Assembly: GCA_028280955.1 (NCBI GenBank)
Contig: JANQKU010000007.1
Coordinates: 1-41,151, forward strand
Length of the DNA stretch: 41,151 bases
Source: Opitutaceae bacterium
GTDB lineage: Bacteria; Verrucomicrobiota; Verrucomicrobiia; Opitutales; Opitutaceae
Reading direction: 5' to 3'
Positions 16,792 to 24,748 of this stretch are shown piece after piece. Both the position numbers and the translations under genes were made by a program. Each line of letters begins with the position of its first letter. The stretch's first letter is position 1. Under the pieces are notes generated by a model. That model worked only from the letters and a program-made list of their open reading frames with translations, searched no databases and was not told the DNA's origin.

Positions 16792-18642
16792 TCACTTTTT
16801 TAGATCCACATAACGTTGGATGTTTTTTACTTCAACAACGTTGTCTGTGTCACCGATTTTTACTTTAACTTCATCGCCTACTTTTTGGGAAAGTAGGCTG
16901 GCTCCCATCGGAGTTTTATAGGAAATGATAGAATTATCAGGATCACTGTCCCAAGCGCCCAGAATGGTGTAGGTGATCGTTTTCTTTGAAGCCTTATCGT
17001 AGAGGGTTACTACGTTGCCGATACCGATTTGGTCCAGAGGCGCTTCGGTGAAATCAGTGATTTGTGCTTTGGCAAGGTCTTGTTCTATCTTTGTTTTTTG
17101 GGCAAGGAGAAGAGATTGCTCTTGCTTAGCCATCTTGTACTCCGAGTTTTCCCGTAAATCACCGTGTCCTCTAGCTTCGGCGATAGCTTTGCTATTATCC
17201 GGTATTTTTTTGGAAACGATTTCTTCGTATTCCCTAACAATGCGATCATGACTTTCTTGTGAAACGAGAAGACGATCATCTTTTTCTTCCGCTTCACCGG
17301 CAACAAGTGATTGAACATTGGGGAAGTATTTGATGAAGCGTGCGAGAAGTGATTTTTTGGTGAGTTCTTCGAATCCTTGGTTTAGCATCAAGCTATTTGC
17401 GAGATCTCTGGCTATTTCAGGATCAGCGGTTGCCAGTAGGTCTGGGATCAGATCGGCATCTTCGCTGAGGATTTCTCCCAATGGGATACGTCGAGTTCCG
17501 GAACTTTGCAGAGCTTCATAGTCGATGGCAAAGAAGATCGCACTTAAGAGTCGAGGGGTAATCAAATCATGGAGCAAAGTGGAAAACTTGCGTGAGTTTC
17601 GATTTTTGACGATCCAGAGTAGAACATCTGCCCGCAGGTTCTGTTCGGTTTGCCAGCGTTTAAAGGTATCCGAGATTTCTTCGGCCGAAGCGTGCTCAAG
17701 AAGGAAATTGATACAATCAGTGGTAAATTTACCATGGCTACTCTTAAGAAGGTTGAAAACGATATCCTTCCATTCTGTTGGATAAGCTTCTTTAACCACT
17801 TTGAGTAGACGACTTTGACGTGTTGTCGCCAGAGCTGCTGCGATTGTTTCTAAATCCCTGGGTTCAGCCACAAGATTCATAACAGAGGGTTCAAAATTAT
17901 TTTCGACACCTGCTATTTTTGCGATGTCATCTCTTACCCATGCTCCGTGCAGGCGCTCAGCGGGCGTAAGCTGGTTACTATCTTTGACAGCTGTTGCCAC
18001 CGATTCGAGGACTTCGGCCAAATGGCTTTGGATTTCTTTTTTAGTATCAGCTGTTGTCAGTAATTTATCCGCAATCGTGATTTTTCTACGAGCAGAGCGG
18101 GTGCCGGAGAGTTCTTCGAGTAGTTCATCTTCGATACTGATGGGTTCCTCTCGGAGAACGTAGCATTCGGTTTTTTTAGCTGGAGTGGCGATGCGTGGAT
18201 CCTTCGCCAAAACTTTTTTGGTCGCCGTCCACCATTTTTTGAAACGGGTATCCCCAACGACTTGGACGAGAATACTTTCAAGTTCGATACTGGTTGCCGC
18301 AGAATTCGGGTATTGTTTGAGAAGTTCGATAACTAAGTCTGCCGGTTGTTTGGCAATCATTTCGTCAATGGCCTTGGTGTCAGTCTGCTTGCGGGCCAAA
18401 ATATGATCTGCTGCGAGCACATCCATGGTAGTGATGCAAAAAGCGGGATCCATGCGATGACCTGGTTTGTCTTCGAAATCGATGATGAGTTTCTCGTCTG
18501 CTTCGTCGTACTCTTTAATGAGGCCGAATCCCCAGCTTCGGTGTATGCAGTAGCTACCTGGCTGCATAGCCTCCAGCTTTGCCTTGGCTGACTTCAGCTC
18601 AGGTTTCCTTTTCAATAGCTCTTGGACAGCTTCTTGATTCAT
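16792..18642 (-). CDS. greA: GreA/GreB-family elongation factor with large N-terminal extension
   Basis: This is a transcript-cleavage factor for RNA polymerase. The C-terminal 160 residues are a complete GreA. The coiled coil has the catalytic acidic tip HGDLRENSEYK, and the FKBP-like domain has SIISYKTPMGASLLSQKVGDEV. About 450 residues precede it. They start with a small SH3/CarD-like segment (SYCIHRSWGFGLIKEYDE), then a helical region with no motif I can name. Long GreA proteins of this kind are known from Chlamydiae and other PVC bacteria. The ORF track begins at a TTG (18702), but I prefer the ATG at 18642 (MNQEAVQELLKRK), because that TTG is part of a perfect TTGACA promoter element. 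The gene is divergent from rsmB. Confidence 0.88.
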   Translation of the reverse strand: MNQEAVQELLKRKPELKSAKAKLEAMQPGSYCIHRSWGFGLIKEYDEADEKLIIDFEDKPGHRMDPAFCITTMDVLAADHILARKQTDTKAIDEMIAKQPADLVIELLKQYPNSAATSIELESILVQVVGDTRFKKWWTATKKVLAKDPRIATPAKKTECYVLREEPISIEDELLEELSGTRSARRKITIADKLLTTADTKKEIQSHLAEVLESVATAVKDSNQLTPAERLHGAWVRDDIAKIAGVENNFEPSVMNLVAEPRDLETIAAALATTRQSRLLKVVKEAYPTEWKDIVFNLLKSSHGKFTTDCINFLLEHASAEEISDTFKRWQTEQNLRADVLLWIVKNRNSRKFSTLLHDLITPRLLSAIFFAIDYEALQSSGTRRIPLGEILSEDADLIPDLLATADPEIARDLANSLMLNQGFEELTKKSLLARFIKYFPNVQSLVAGEAEEKDDRLLVSQESHDRIVREYEEIVSKKIPDNSKAIAEARGHGDLRENSEYKMAKQEQSLLLAQKTKIEQDLAKAQITDFTEAPLDQIGIGNVVTLYDKASKKTITYTILGAWDSDPDNSIISYKTPMGASLLSQKVGDEVKVKIGDTDNVVEVKNIQRYVDLKK

Positions 18643-18672
18643 ATGGCTCGTTTTGTTTAATAAAAAAAAACT

Positions 18673-18702
18673 AGTAGAGTCTGGATTTGTGGTGCTTGTC
18701 AA
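18673..18702 (-). promoter_or_regulatory. Candidate promoter of the GreA-like gene
   Basis: On the minus strand a perfect -35 hexamer TTGACA (18702-18697) is followed after 18 bases by TCTACT (18678-18673), which matches the -10 consensus at four of six positions. Transcription would start near 18666, leaving a leader of about 24 bases before the ATG at 18642. This supports the shorter protein start. Confidence 0.4.
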
Positions 18703-18721
18703 TTAGTGTCTCTCTTCTGTT

Positions 18722-20029
18722 TTGAAGACTATTACTCCTCATAATGAGTCAAATTCGGGTTGGTTGACGGCTCATCGTTTGCTTGTGACCTACTTGAAAG
18801 AGAAAAAACGCATCGATTTTTTAGTTGAGCAACTGCCGGATGACTTTCCTGCAATGGAGCGCAAACGTTGCCATTATTTTCTCTTTGGGGTTGTCCGGAA
18901 TCTCCTTCTATTAGAAGAGGCCCTGCGACGTAAGCTGAAGCGAAAGCCAAAACCTGCCTTACAGGCTTTGATGCTTTTAGGGAGTTTCGAGCTTTGGGTA
19001 TCGGAAAAACCTGTTGCGGTGATCGTCCACCATGCGGTTGAACAGGCAAAAAAGATAGTGAGCCTAGCTGAAGTGAGTTTGGTAAATGCGGTTCTTCGTC
19101 GTATACCTGAGGTTTTTGAAAGAATGCAGAAGGTGACGGAAAGGGACTTGGAGGCGTTATCTTTTCGCTACAGTCATCCGTTGTGGCTGGTTAAACGCTG
19201 GGAAAAAGAGTTTGGTTGGGATGATTTGGTGAGTTTGTTGCAGTGGAACCAGCAGCCGGCAAAAGTTTATGGCCGGATGCTGGGAGGCGCGGAAAGCAAT
19301 GCTTTTGAGGAAGTCGATTATTTTAAAAAAACTGAGTGGCCGTTTTTTTATGAAGTGACTGGTTCGTCGTGGGGCAGTGTAAAATCACTGGTAGAAGAGG
19401 GACAGATCTATTTGCAGAATCCGGCTACAAGATTGGCTGTAGAACTCCTTGAGGCACAACCTGGAGAAATGATTTTGGATCTTTGTGCTGCTCCAGGAGG
19501 GAAGAGTTTGCAATTGGCTGAGCGAGTGGATAGTCAAATGGGGAGCGGAAGCGTCGTATCAGTTGACTTGCCGGGACGAAGGATTAACCGAATGCGAGAA
19601 AATTTTGATCGTTATGCAAAACGTCCCTTATCGGTCCTTGAAGCAGATGTTTTGCAGTTGAATCAAAAAGATTTTTTAGAAGCAGGTGTCTCTGTTATGT
19701 ATGATGCTGTTATGATCGATGTTCCATGTTCGAATACAGGAGTTTTTCAGCATCGGGTGGACGCCAAATGGCGATTGTCATCTTCAGACATAAGCTCTCT
19801 GGTTGAATTGCAGGCCAAAATGTTGGAGCGGGCTGCTGAATTTGTAAAACCGGGAGGACGCCTCCTTTATAGTACCTGTAGTATTGAGAAAGAGGAAAAT
19901 AACTGTGTGATCGAAGAATTCGTTGAGGGGAATAAAGGACTTTTTTCTCTCGAGAAGGGAAAAATCTATTTTCCCTGGGAAACGAAGCATGATGGAGCAG
20001 GGGCATTTCTGCTGCATAAAGCGAGTTGA
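18722..20029 (+). CDS. rsmB: 16S rRNA (cytosine-967-C5)-methyltransferase
   Basis: This is an RNA m5C methyltransferase of the RsmB/Sun family. Residues 1-140 form a NusB-like RNA-binding domain. The catalytic domain has SAM motif LDLCAAPGGKSLQLAE (252-267), the conserved IDVPCSNTGVFQHRVDAKWR with Cys336, and the nucleophile Cys386 in YSTCSIEKEENN. The 435-residue length is normal. Only a TTG is available as start at 18722: a stop lies six codons upstream, and the first in-frame ATG (residue 45) would delete part of the NusB domain. The usual RRxD residues are partly changed (QHRVD). It is probably co-transcribed with the acyltransferase gene. Confidence 0.92.
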   Translation: MKTITPHNESNSGWLTAHRLLVTYLKEKKRIDFLVEQLPDDFPAMERKRCHYFLFGVVRNLLLLEEALRRKLKRKPKPALQALMLLGSFELWVSEKPVAVIVHHAVEQAKKIVSLAEVSLVNAVLRRIPEVFERMQKVTERDLEALSFRYSHPLWLVKRWEKEFGWDDLVSLLQWNQQPAKVYGRMLGGAESNAFEEVDYFKKTEWPFFYEVTGSSWGSVKSLVEEGQIYLQNPATRLAVELLEAQPGEMILDLCAAPGGKSLQLAERVDSQMGSGSVVSVDLPGRRINRMRENFDRYAKRPLSVLEADVLQLNQKDFLEAGVSVMYDAVMIDVPCSNTGVFQHRVDAKWRLSSSDISSLVELQAKMLERAAEFVKPGGRLLYSTCSIEKEENNCVIEEFVEGNKGLFSLEKGKIYFPWETKHDGAGAFLLHKAS

Positions 20030-20061
20030 TCTTGATAGGATTTTACTGCCATAAGAAATCG

Positions 20062-20862
20062 ATGTCTGAATCGCCAGCAGTCCCCAAAGCTCTCTCAAGG
20101 AAAAACTATAGGTCTGAAGAAAAGTCCATAGGATGGTTTGCGAATTGTTTTCCTAGTTTTGCCTACTACTTAAAGATGATTGGTCACGTAATGCATTCAG
20201 CACGTTTGGCCAAGGCAGGTCGTTACGATGCGGAAGAATGGATCAAGAGCAGTTTGGGGATTATTGCAGCTCTTGAATCGGTGGGCGTCCGTTTTGTTGT
20301 TGAAAACACGGAAGCTTTCTCCGACTTGGAAACACCTTGTGTCTTTGTCGGAAATCACATGAGCACCTTGGAGACTTTTGCATTGCCCTCTATGATAAGG
20401 CCTTACAGGGATGTTACTTTTGTGGTAAAAAAAAGTTTGGTGGAGTACCCGGTTTTTAAGCATACTATGCGATCAAGAGATCCTATCGTAGTGGGTCGGG
20501 AAAATCCTCGAGAGGATTTAAGAATGATGTTGGAGGGGAGTATGGAGCGTCTCAAAAAGGGAATTTCTCTGATTGTTTTTCCTCAAACAACTCGTACCAC
20601 GAAATTCGATCCTGCAGAATTTAATTCCATTGGTGTGAAGATGGCAAAACGGGCTGGAGTCCCGGTTGTTCCCGTGGCGATACGGAGTGATGCCTGGGGT
20701 TCTGATGGATGGCCGCTTCGAGATTTTGGCGCGATCAAACCGGACCGGCCAGTTCGGTTCGCTTTTGGGAACCCCATTGAAGTAGTGGGAAATGGGCGAG
20801 AGGCTCAAGAAGCGGTTGTGCACTTTATTGAGGAGAAGCTGGATGTCTGGATGACTTCCTAG
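20062..20862 (+). CDS. PlsC-like lysophospholipid acyltransferase
   Basis: This probable 1-acyl-glycerol-3-phosphate acyltransferase belongs to the LPLAT family and acts at the inner membrane in phospholipid synthesis. I use the ATG at 20062; the ORF-track start at 20026 is a TTG. The catalytic block reads VGNHMSTLETFALP, that is HX4E (H99, E104) where the family normally has HX4D. The substrate-binding block reads FPQTTRTTKFD in place of FPEGTRS. Downstream, GVPVVPVAI matches the family. The motif changes may mark a distinct subgroup, so the exact acyl acceptor is uncertain. It lies 32 bases after rsmB. Confidence 0.82.
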   Translation: MSESPAVPKALSRKNYRSEEKSIGWFANCFPSFAYYLKMIGHVMHSARLAKAGRYDAEEWIKSSLGIIAALESVGVRFVVENTEAFSDLETPCVFVGNHMSTLETFALPSMIRPYRDVTFVVKKSLVEYPVFKHTMRSRDPIVVGRENPREDLRMMLEGSMERLKKGISLIVFPQTTRTTKFDPAEFNSIGVKMAKRAGVPVVPVAIRSDAWGSDGWPLRDFGAIKPDRPVRFAFGNPIEVVGNGREAQEAVVHFIEEKLDVWMTS

Positions 20863-20880
20863 GCATTTATCCAAACAGAT

Positions 20881-22224
20881 TTATTTTTCGGGGGTGGGTA
20901 GACGTAAGGCAATGGATGCCGGGATGATCATTAATGCGGCACCCAAGGCATAGGAAAAATGAGAGCCAAACCACCAAAATAAAATACTGGCCGCAATGGG
21001 GCCGATCACTCGAGCGAGTGATCCATACGATCGAAAACTTCCGAGAGATTGTCCCTGCGTTTCTTCAGAAGAATACAAGGAAACTAATGCTGTGAGAGAA
21101 GCTGTGGTCAGTCCGGAACCGACTCCCATTGTCGCAAGTCCGGAATAGAGGAGCTTGATTGAAGGGGCGAAGCTCAGGATAAAAAATCCAATAATGGTTA
21201 AACAAAGTCCGATGAAAGCCGTCTTTTTTTCACCGATCGCGGGAACGGCTCTGCGAACAATGCCACCCTGGGTAATGATGAGAACCACACCGACGAAGAC
21301 CATCATCCAGGTGATTTGTCTGGGGCCAAAAGAAAATCGATCCACAGCCAGGAAAGATAGGGTGAATTCCATGCCACTAAAGGCCAAGAGGAAGATAAAA
21401 TAGATTTTATTGGTTATCTTAACAGGGATCGGATGATTGGCCACGAGCATTTTTATCGGATTACGTGAAGCCAGAGCATCTTTCCTTGTTCGTTTTTCGG
21501 GGGGAAGTGACTCAGTGAAACGGCGGTAGATCCAAATAAAATTGATCAGAGCCAAGCCGAACGCGATAAAAGCCGGAATCGAAAAAGGGTTCAGACCAAT
21601 GCGAGCCAGTTCTGGATGGGAATTCAGTAAGTTAAATTCTGCAAAAAAACCACCGATGGCAGGTCCTGTGACAAATCCGAGCCCGAAGGCGGCACCAATT
21701 AATCCCATTCCTTTAGCTCTGTTTTCTTTAGAGGTGACATCCGCCACGGCTGCTGTGGCAACAGACAGGTTTCCACTCATCATTCCTCCAAAAAGACGTG
21801 CGAGAATGAGCAAAAGAAAACTACCACTAAAAGCCCAGATCAGGTAGCTGAGGGCTGTTCCGAAAACTGTGAAGAGCAGAATTCCCCGACGACCTAAACG
21901 ATCTGAAAATCCTCCCCAAATAGGGGCAAAGATGAATTGGAAAAGCGAATAGAGAGAGCCCAGGAATCCTCCAAAAAGAACGGGCGTGAAATTATCACCA
22001 CTCCCTAGCCAATGGGAAATTTGGTCGAGATAGGAAAGGATAGCTCCAAGAATTCCACTGGAACCTTCTTCTGCTAGGTAGTATTCCAGAATAGAGGGGA
22101 ATAGTGGAAAAATGATAGAGAACCCTATGAGATCAATATATAGGGTTAGGAAGATAACACCGAGCGATAGTTGCTTAGGTTTATCTGGGGGTGTTTCTGC
22201 TGGGTTGGGTAGTGGATCTGTCAC
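20881..22224 (-). CDS. MFS transporter, DHA1/tetracycline-exporter type
   Basis: This is a 12-helix major facilitator protein of the inner membrane. MFS motif A appears as GGFSDRLGRRGILLF between helices 2 and 3. The first helix region LGVIFLTLYIDLIGFSIIFPL resembles TetA-like drug/H+ antiporters, as does the gapped GLGFVTGPAIGGFFAEF. The 447-residue length is slightly above the usual 400-420 because of a longer loop (about 60-80) between helices 1 and 2. The start codon is GTG. The substrate is not deducible. It is convergent with the acyltransferase gene (18-base gap) and divergent from the creatininase-like gene across 193 bases. Confidence 0.88.
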   Translation of the reverse strand: MTDPLPNPAETPPDKPKQLSLGVIFLTLYIDLIGFSIIFPLFPSILEYYLAEEGSSGILGAILSYLDQISHWLGSGDNFTPVLFGGFLGSLYSLFQFIFAPIWGGFSDRLGRRGILLFTVFGTALSYLIWAFSGSFLLLILARLFGGMMSGNLSVATAAVADVTSKENRAKGMGLIGAAFGLGFVTGPAIGGFFAEFNLLNSHPELARIGLNPFSIPAFIAFGLALINFIWIYRRFTESLPPEKRTRKDALASRNPIKMLVANHPIPVKITNKIYFIFLLAFSGMEFTLSFLAVDRFSFGPRQITWMMVFVGVVLIITQGGIVRRAVPAIGEKKTAFIGLCLTIIGFFILSFAPSIKLLYSGLATMGVGSGLTTASLTALVSLYSSEETQGQSLGSFRSYGSLARVIGPIAASILFWWFGSHFSYALGAALMIIPASIALRLPTPEK

Positions 22225-22417
22225 CGAAATGCGCGACTAAAACAACCTAGCTCGATTTCGCAAAGAGAAAGTGAAAGGACTTTAGACCTGCTGTGGATTA
22301 AAGAAGAATACGCTATTGATAGGAGAAAGAGAGTCTGTTTTTTCAGGGATGTTTTTGAAAGATTGACGAAGTGAGCCAAATAAAATGGGGATAAGGGTCC
22401 CGTAATCCAGATTTTAG
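22225..22417. other. Divergent intergenic region, no confident site
   Basis: This 193-base gap separates the MFS gene (minus) and the creatininase-family gene (plus), so it must hold promoters for both. On the plus strand, TTGAAA (22355-22360) and TAAAAT (22381-22386) resemble promoter elements, but the spacer is 20 bases, longer than usual. I see no strong inverted repeat and no small ORF. Confidence 0.4.
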
Positions 22418-23122
22418 ATGAGTAAAGAAACTGTGCTATGGGGACGTTATGAAGAATTACGTCCTGATCAAATAGAAGCCATTAAGGGTGAGCGTTCAGT
22501 TGCTTATATCCCATGGGGAGCCATTGAGTATCATGGTGTTCATAATCCTATTGGTTTAGATGGCATCAAAGCATATGGTCTTTGTTTGGAATTGGCTCAA
22601 GCAGCTGGTGGGTGTGTTTTGCCTACGGTTTATCATGCTACCAGTACCATAAAATCCGTTAAAGATTTGGCGCATCGTCAGCATTCCATTGAACATAGTG
22701 AAAAGTTGCTGAAACTCCTGGCAGAAGAATTGTTTCTCCAGTTAGCGGATGAAGGATTTCGTGTTGTGGTTTTGCTGACGGGACATGCCGGACAACCTCA
22801 TATGGATATTCTGAAGGATGTGGCGAAAGAATGTGAAAAAAAGTGTCTTGATTCCCGATTCTGGGCGATTGCGGAATTTGATATCGTAGAGGATTCTGTG
22901 CTTGTGGCGAATCACTCCGCCTATGGAGAGACGGCTTTGCAGCTTCATTATCGACCGGATCTAGTCGCGTTGGATCGTCTTGATGAAGGAGATGCCCCGA
23001 CTTTAGAGCGCGATGCAGTATGGGGTGACGATCCTCGTCCTGCCACAGCAGAAGAAGGCGCGAAAATTGCCGAAGCCTTTGTTCAGGCTGCGAAAAAAAG
23101 GATCGATGAACTTTTACGGTAA
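22418..23122 (+). CDS. Creatininase-family metal amidohydrolase
   Basis: This is a cytoplasmic metal-dependent hydrolase of the creatininase/MftE fold, probably cleaving a cyclic or linear amide. The first metal-binding block reads PWGAIEYHGVHNPIGLDG, giving E37, H39 and D48. The second is LLTGHAGQPHMD with H123. A late block, NHSAYGETALQL, supplies H166 and E171. The usual GHGGN is changed to GHAGQ, and the consensus EQHGPHLP is EYHGVHNP. The 234-residue length is typical. The substrate cannot be assigned; creatinine is unlikely without accessory genes. An aldo/keto reductase gene follows 34 bases later. Confidence 0.82.
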   Translation: MSKETVLWGRYEELRPDQIEAIKGERSVAYIPWGAIEYHGVHNPIGLDGIKAYGLCLELAQAAGGCVLPTVYHATSTIKSVKDLAHRQHSIEHSEKLLKLLAEELFLQLADEGFRVVVLLTGHAGQPHMDILKDVAKECEKKCLDSRFWAIAEFDIVEDSVLVANHSAYGETALQLHYRPDLVALDRLDEGDAPTLERDAVWGDDPRPATAEEGAKIAEAFVQAAKKRIDELLR

Positions 23123-23156
23123 TTCACAGAAACAGTTTTAATTCGAAAAAATAATT

Positions 23157-24119
23157 ATGAAAGAACGTATATTGGGTCGCACCGGATTGTCTTGTAGTGA
23201 AATTGGCTTGGGCACTTGGGCCTTTGCATCGAATGTTTATGGAGATGTGGAGAAATCCAAATCGATCGATGTTATTCGTTATGCTTTGGATCGTGGTATT
23301 AATTTTTACGATACAGCTCCTCTATATGGAAATGAAGAAGAGGATGGTATCGCTGAAAAGATTTTGGGAGAAGGGTTGGGAAATGATCGCGATAAGGAGA
23401 TTATCTCGACAAAGTTTGGGCGGCAACCGACGTTAGGTGTTTTAAATACGCAGTTTCATGCGGAGGGAATTCGACGCTCTGTCGAGGCGAGTTTGCAAAG
23501 AATGAACACGGATCGCATTGATGTGTTGTTTTTTCATTCTCCTTTTGGAACGGACACGATTCATGATGACGTTTGGGGGGAGATCGGGAAATTGAAAGAA
23601 GAGGGGAAGCTGCGATTTATTGGTCATTCGATTTCCAAGTTTGAAGAAACGGAGCAATGGGCAAGATCATGGGCGAACGAGAGGAAAATCGATATTATCC
23701 AGGTAGTGTATAGTTTGATGAACAGGGAATCGCTCCCGTTGATTGAAGATTTGGTAAAGGAGGAAATAGGAGTGGTTGCTCGTGAATCATTGGCCAATGG
23801 TTTTCTGAGTGGTGCCATCAAAAAAGATACGGTCTTTCCTGAGAATAATCTGAATTGTCGCTATTCCCGAGAGGAAATCATTGAGAGGGTGGAGTATGCG
23901 GAGAGTTTGAGCTTTTTGATCGATGGTCAGATTAAGAGCCTTCCTCAAGCCGCCTTGCGTTGGGTTTTAGACGATGTGCCGGTATCGCTGGTTTTATCGG
24001 GCGCAACTTGCGTGGAACATCTCAGTGATGCCATTGATGCTTCAGAAGCAACCCCTTATGGGGCAGAGTCATTGGCTCGTGCACGGGAACTTCATGTGAA
24101 AGATTTTTCTGCGGCATAG
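23157..24119 (+). CDS. Aldo/keto reductase
   Basis: This NAD(P)H-dependent oxidoreductase has the AKR (beta/alpha)8 barrel. The catalytic tetrad is visible: D52 and Y57 in YDTAPLYG, K86 in ISTKFG, and H127 in LFFHSPFG. The sequence begins RILGRTGLSCSEIGLGTWAFA, typical of the branch that includes YajO-like and L-glyceraldehyde 3-phosphate reductases. The C-terminal SLVLSGATCVEHL fits cofactor binding. The 320-residue length is normal. It is likely in an operon with the creatininase-family gene, since no terminator lies between them, but a joint pathway is speculative. Confidence 0.92.
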   Translation: MKERILGRTGLSCSEIGLGTWAFASNVYGDVEKSKSIDVIRYALDRGINFYDTAPLYGNEEEDGIAEKILGEGLGNDRDKEIISTKFGRQPTLGVLNTQFHAEGIRRSVEASLQRMNTDRIDVLFFHSPFGTDTIHDDVWGEIGKLKEEGKLRFIGHSISKFEETEQWARSWANERKIDIIQVVYSLMNRESLPLIEDLVKEEIGVVARESLANGFLSGAIKKDTVFPENNLNCRYSREEIIERVEYAESLSFLIDGQIKSLPQAALRWVLDDVPVSLVLSGATCVEHLSDAIDASEATPYGAESLARARELHVKDFSAA

Positions 24120-24163
24120 AAGCTGCCTAAAAAGAAATTCACTGTGTTTGTCTACTTCTCACG

Positions 24164-24187
24164 CACCTTTTTGTACGCTACAAAGTG
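24164..24187 (+). terminator. Weak hairpin after the aldo/keto reductase gene
   Basis: TTTGTA (24170-24175) pairs with TACAAA (24179-24184) around CGC. Outer CAC and GTG (24164-24166 and 24185-24187) can also pair if three bases bulge. T-rich sequence follows only after about 20 bases. It sits in the 176-base gap before the MazG-like gene, which otherwise shows no clear signal. Confidence 0.25.
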
Positions 24188-24295
24188 AGCTGCCTTGTGC
24201 TGTTTCTCTTTTAAACAACTTCTAGCATACATAGGGTTTGCTGAGTGATGGTGTCACTTCACAGTTGCTCAAACCTTTTGGTTTCCTAGATTGGG

Positions 24296-24673
24296 ATGAT
24301 GCAAGAGTCGAGAGATGATGTGATTTGCCTGGGAGATTTGAAGCAAAGGGTATTGGCCTTTGCTCAGGAAAGAGAATGGGAGCAATTTCATTCGCCTAAG
24401 AATCTTTCCATGGCGTTAGCTGCTGAAGCAGCGGAATTGATGGAACATTTTTTGTGGACCGAATCTGAAAAATCCCGCGATGTGGTAAAGGAAGAAAAAC
24501 GGAGAGTGTTGATTAAAGAAGAGCTGGCAGATGTGGTTATTTATGCTCTGGAGTTTGCCAATCAAACGGAGATTGATTTAACCGCCGCGATTGAAGCAAA
24601 ATTGGTGACAAATGCCCAAAAGTATCCAATTGAAAAGGCACGTGGTCGTTCCGAAAAATACACGGAGCTTTAG
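24296..24673 (+). CDS. MazG-like nucleotide pyrophosphohydrolase (DCTPP1/RS21-C6 type)
   Basis: This is a small all-alpha NTP pyrophosphohydrolase, likely hydrolysing non-canonical or excess dNTPs (dCTP-like) to the monophosphate. The Mg2+-binding EXXE...EXXD pattern is visible as AAEAAELMEHFLW and KEELADVVIYAL. The substrate-contact segments REREW-like (AQEREWEQFHSPKNLSMAL) and NAQKYP match the DCTPP1 branch. The 125-residue length is right. Two ATGs stand in tandem at the start. The dGTPase gene follows by 75 bases, so the two may act together in dNTP pool control. Confidence 0.88.
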   Translation: MMQESRDDVICLGDLKQRVLAFAQEREWEQFHSPKNLSMALAAEAAELMEHFLWTESEKSRDVVKEEKRRVLIKEELADVVIYALEFANQTEIDLTAAIEAKLVTNAQKYPIEKARGRSEKYTEL

Positions 24674-24748
24674 GGAAGTGCTATTTGCTTTTGATGAGGG
24701 ATCTATCAGTATCGGGTGCTTTTGATTTTTAGGCCTGGATCAGTGCAT

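Noticed and set aside
18643-18702. Upstream extension of the GreA-like protein from a TTG codon
   Set aside because: The extra 20 residues are unlike the family, and the TTG belongs to a perfect TTGACA -35 element; the ATG at 18642 is the better start.
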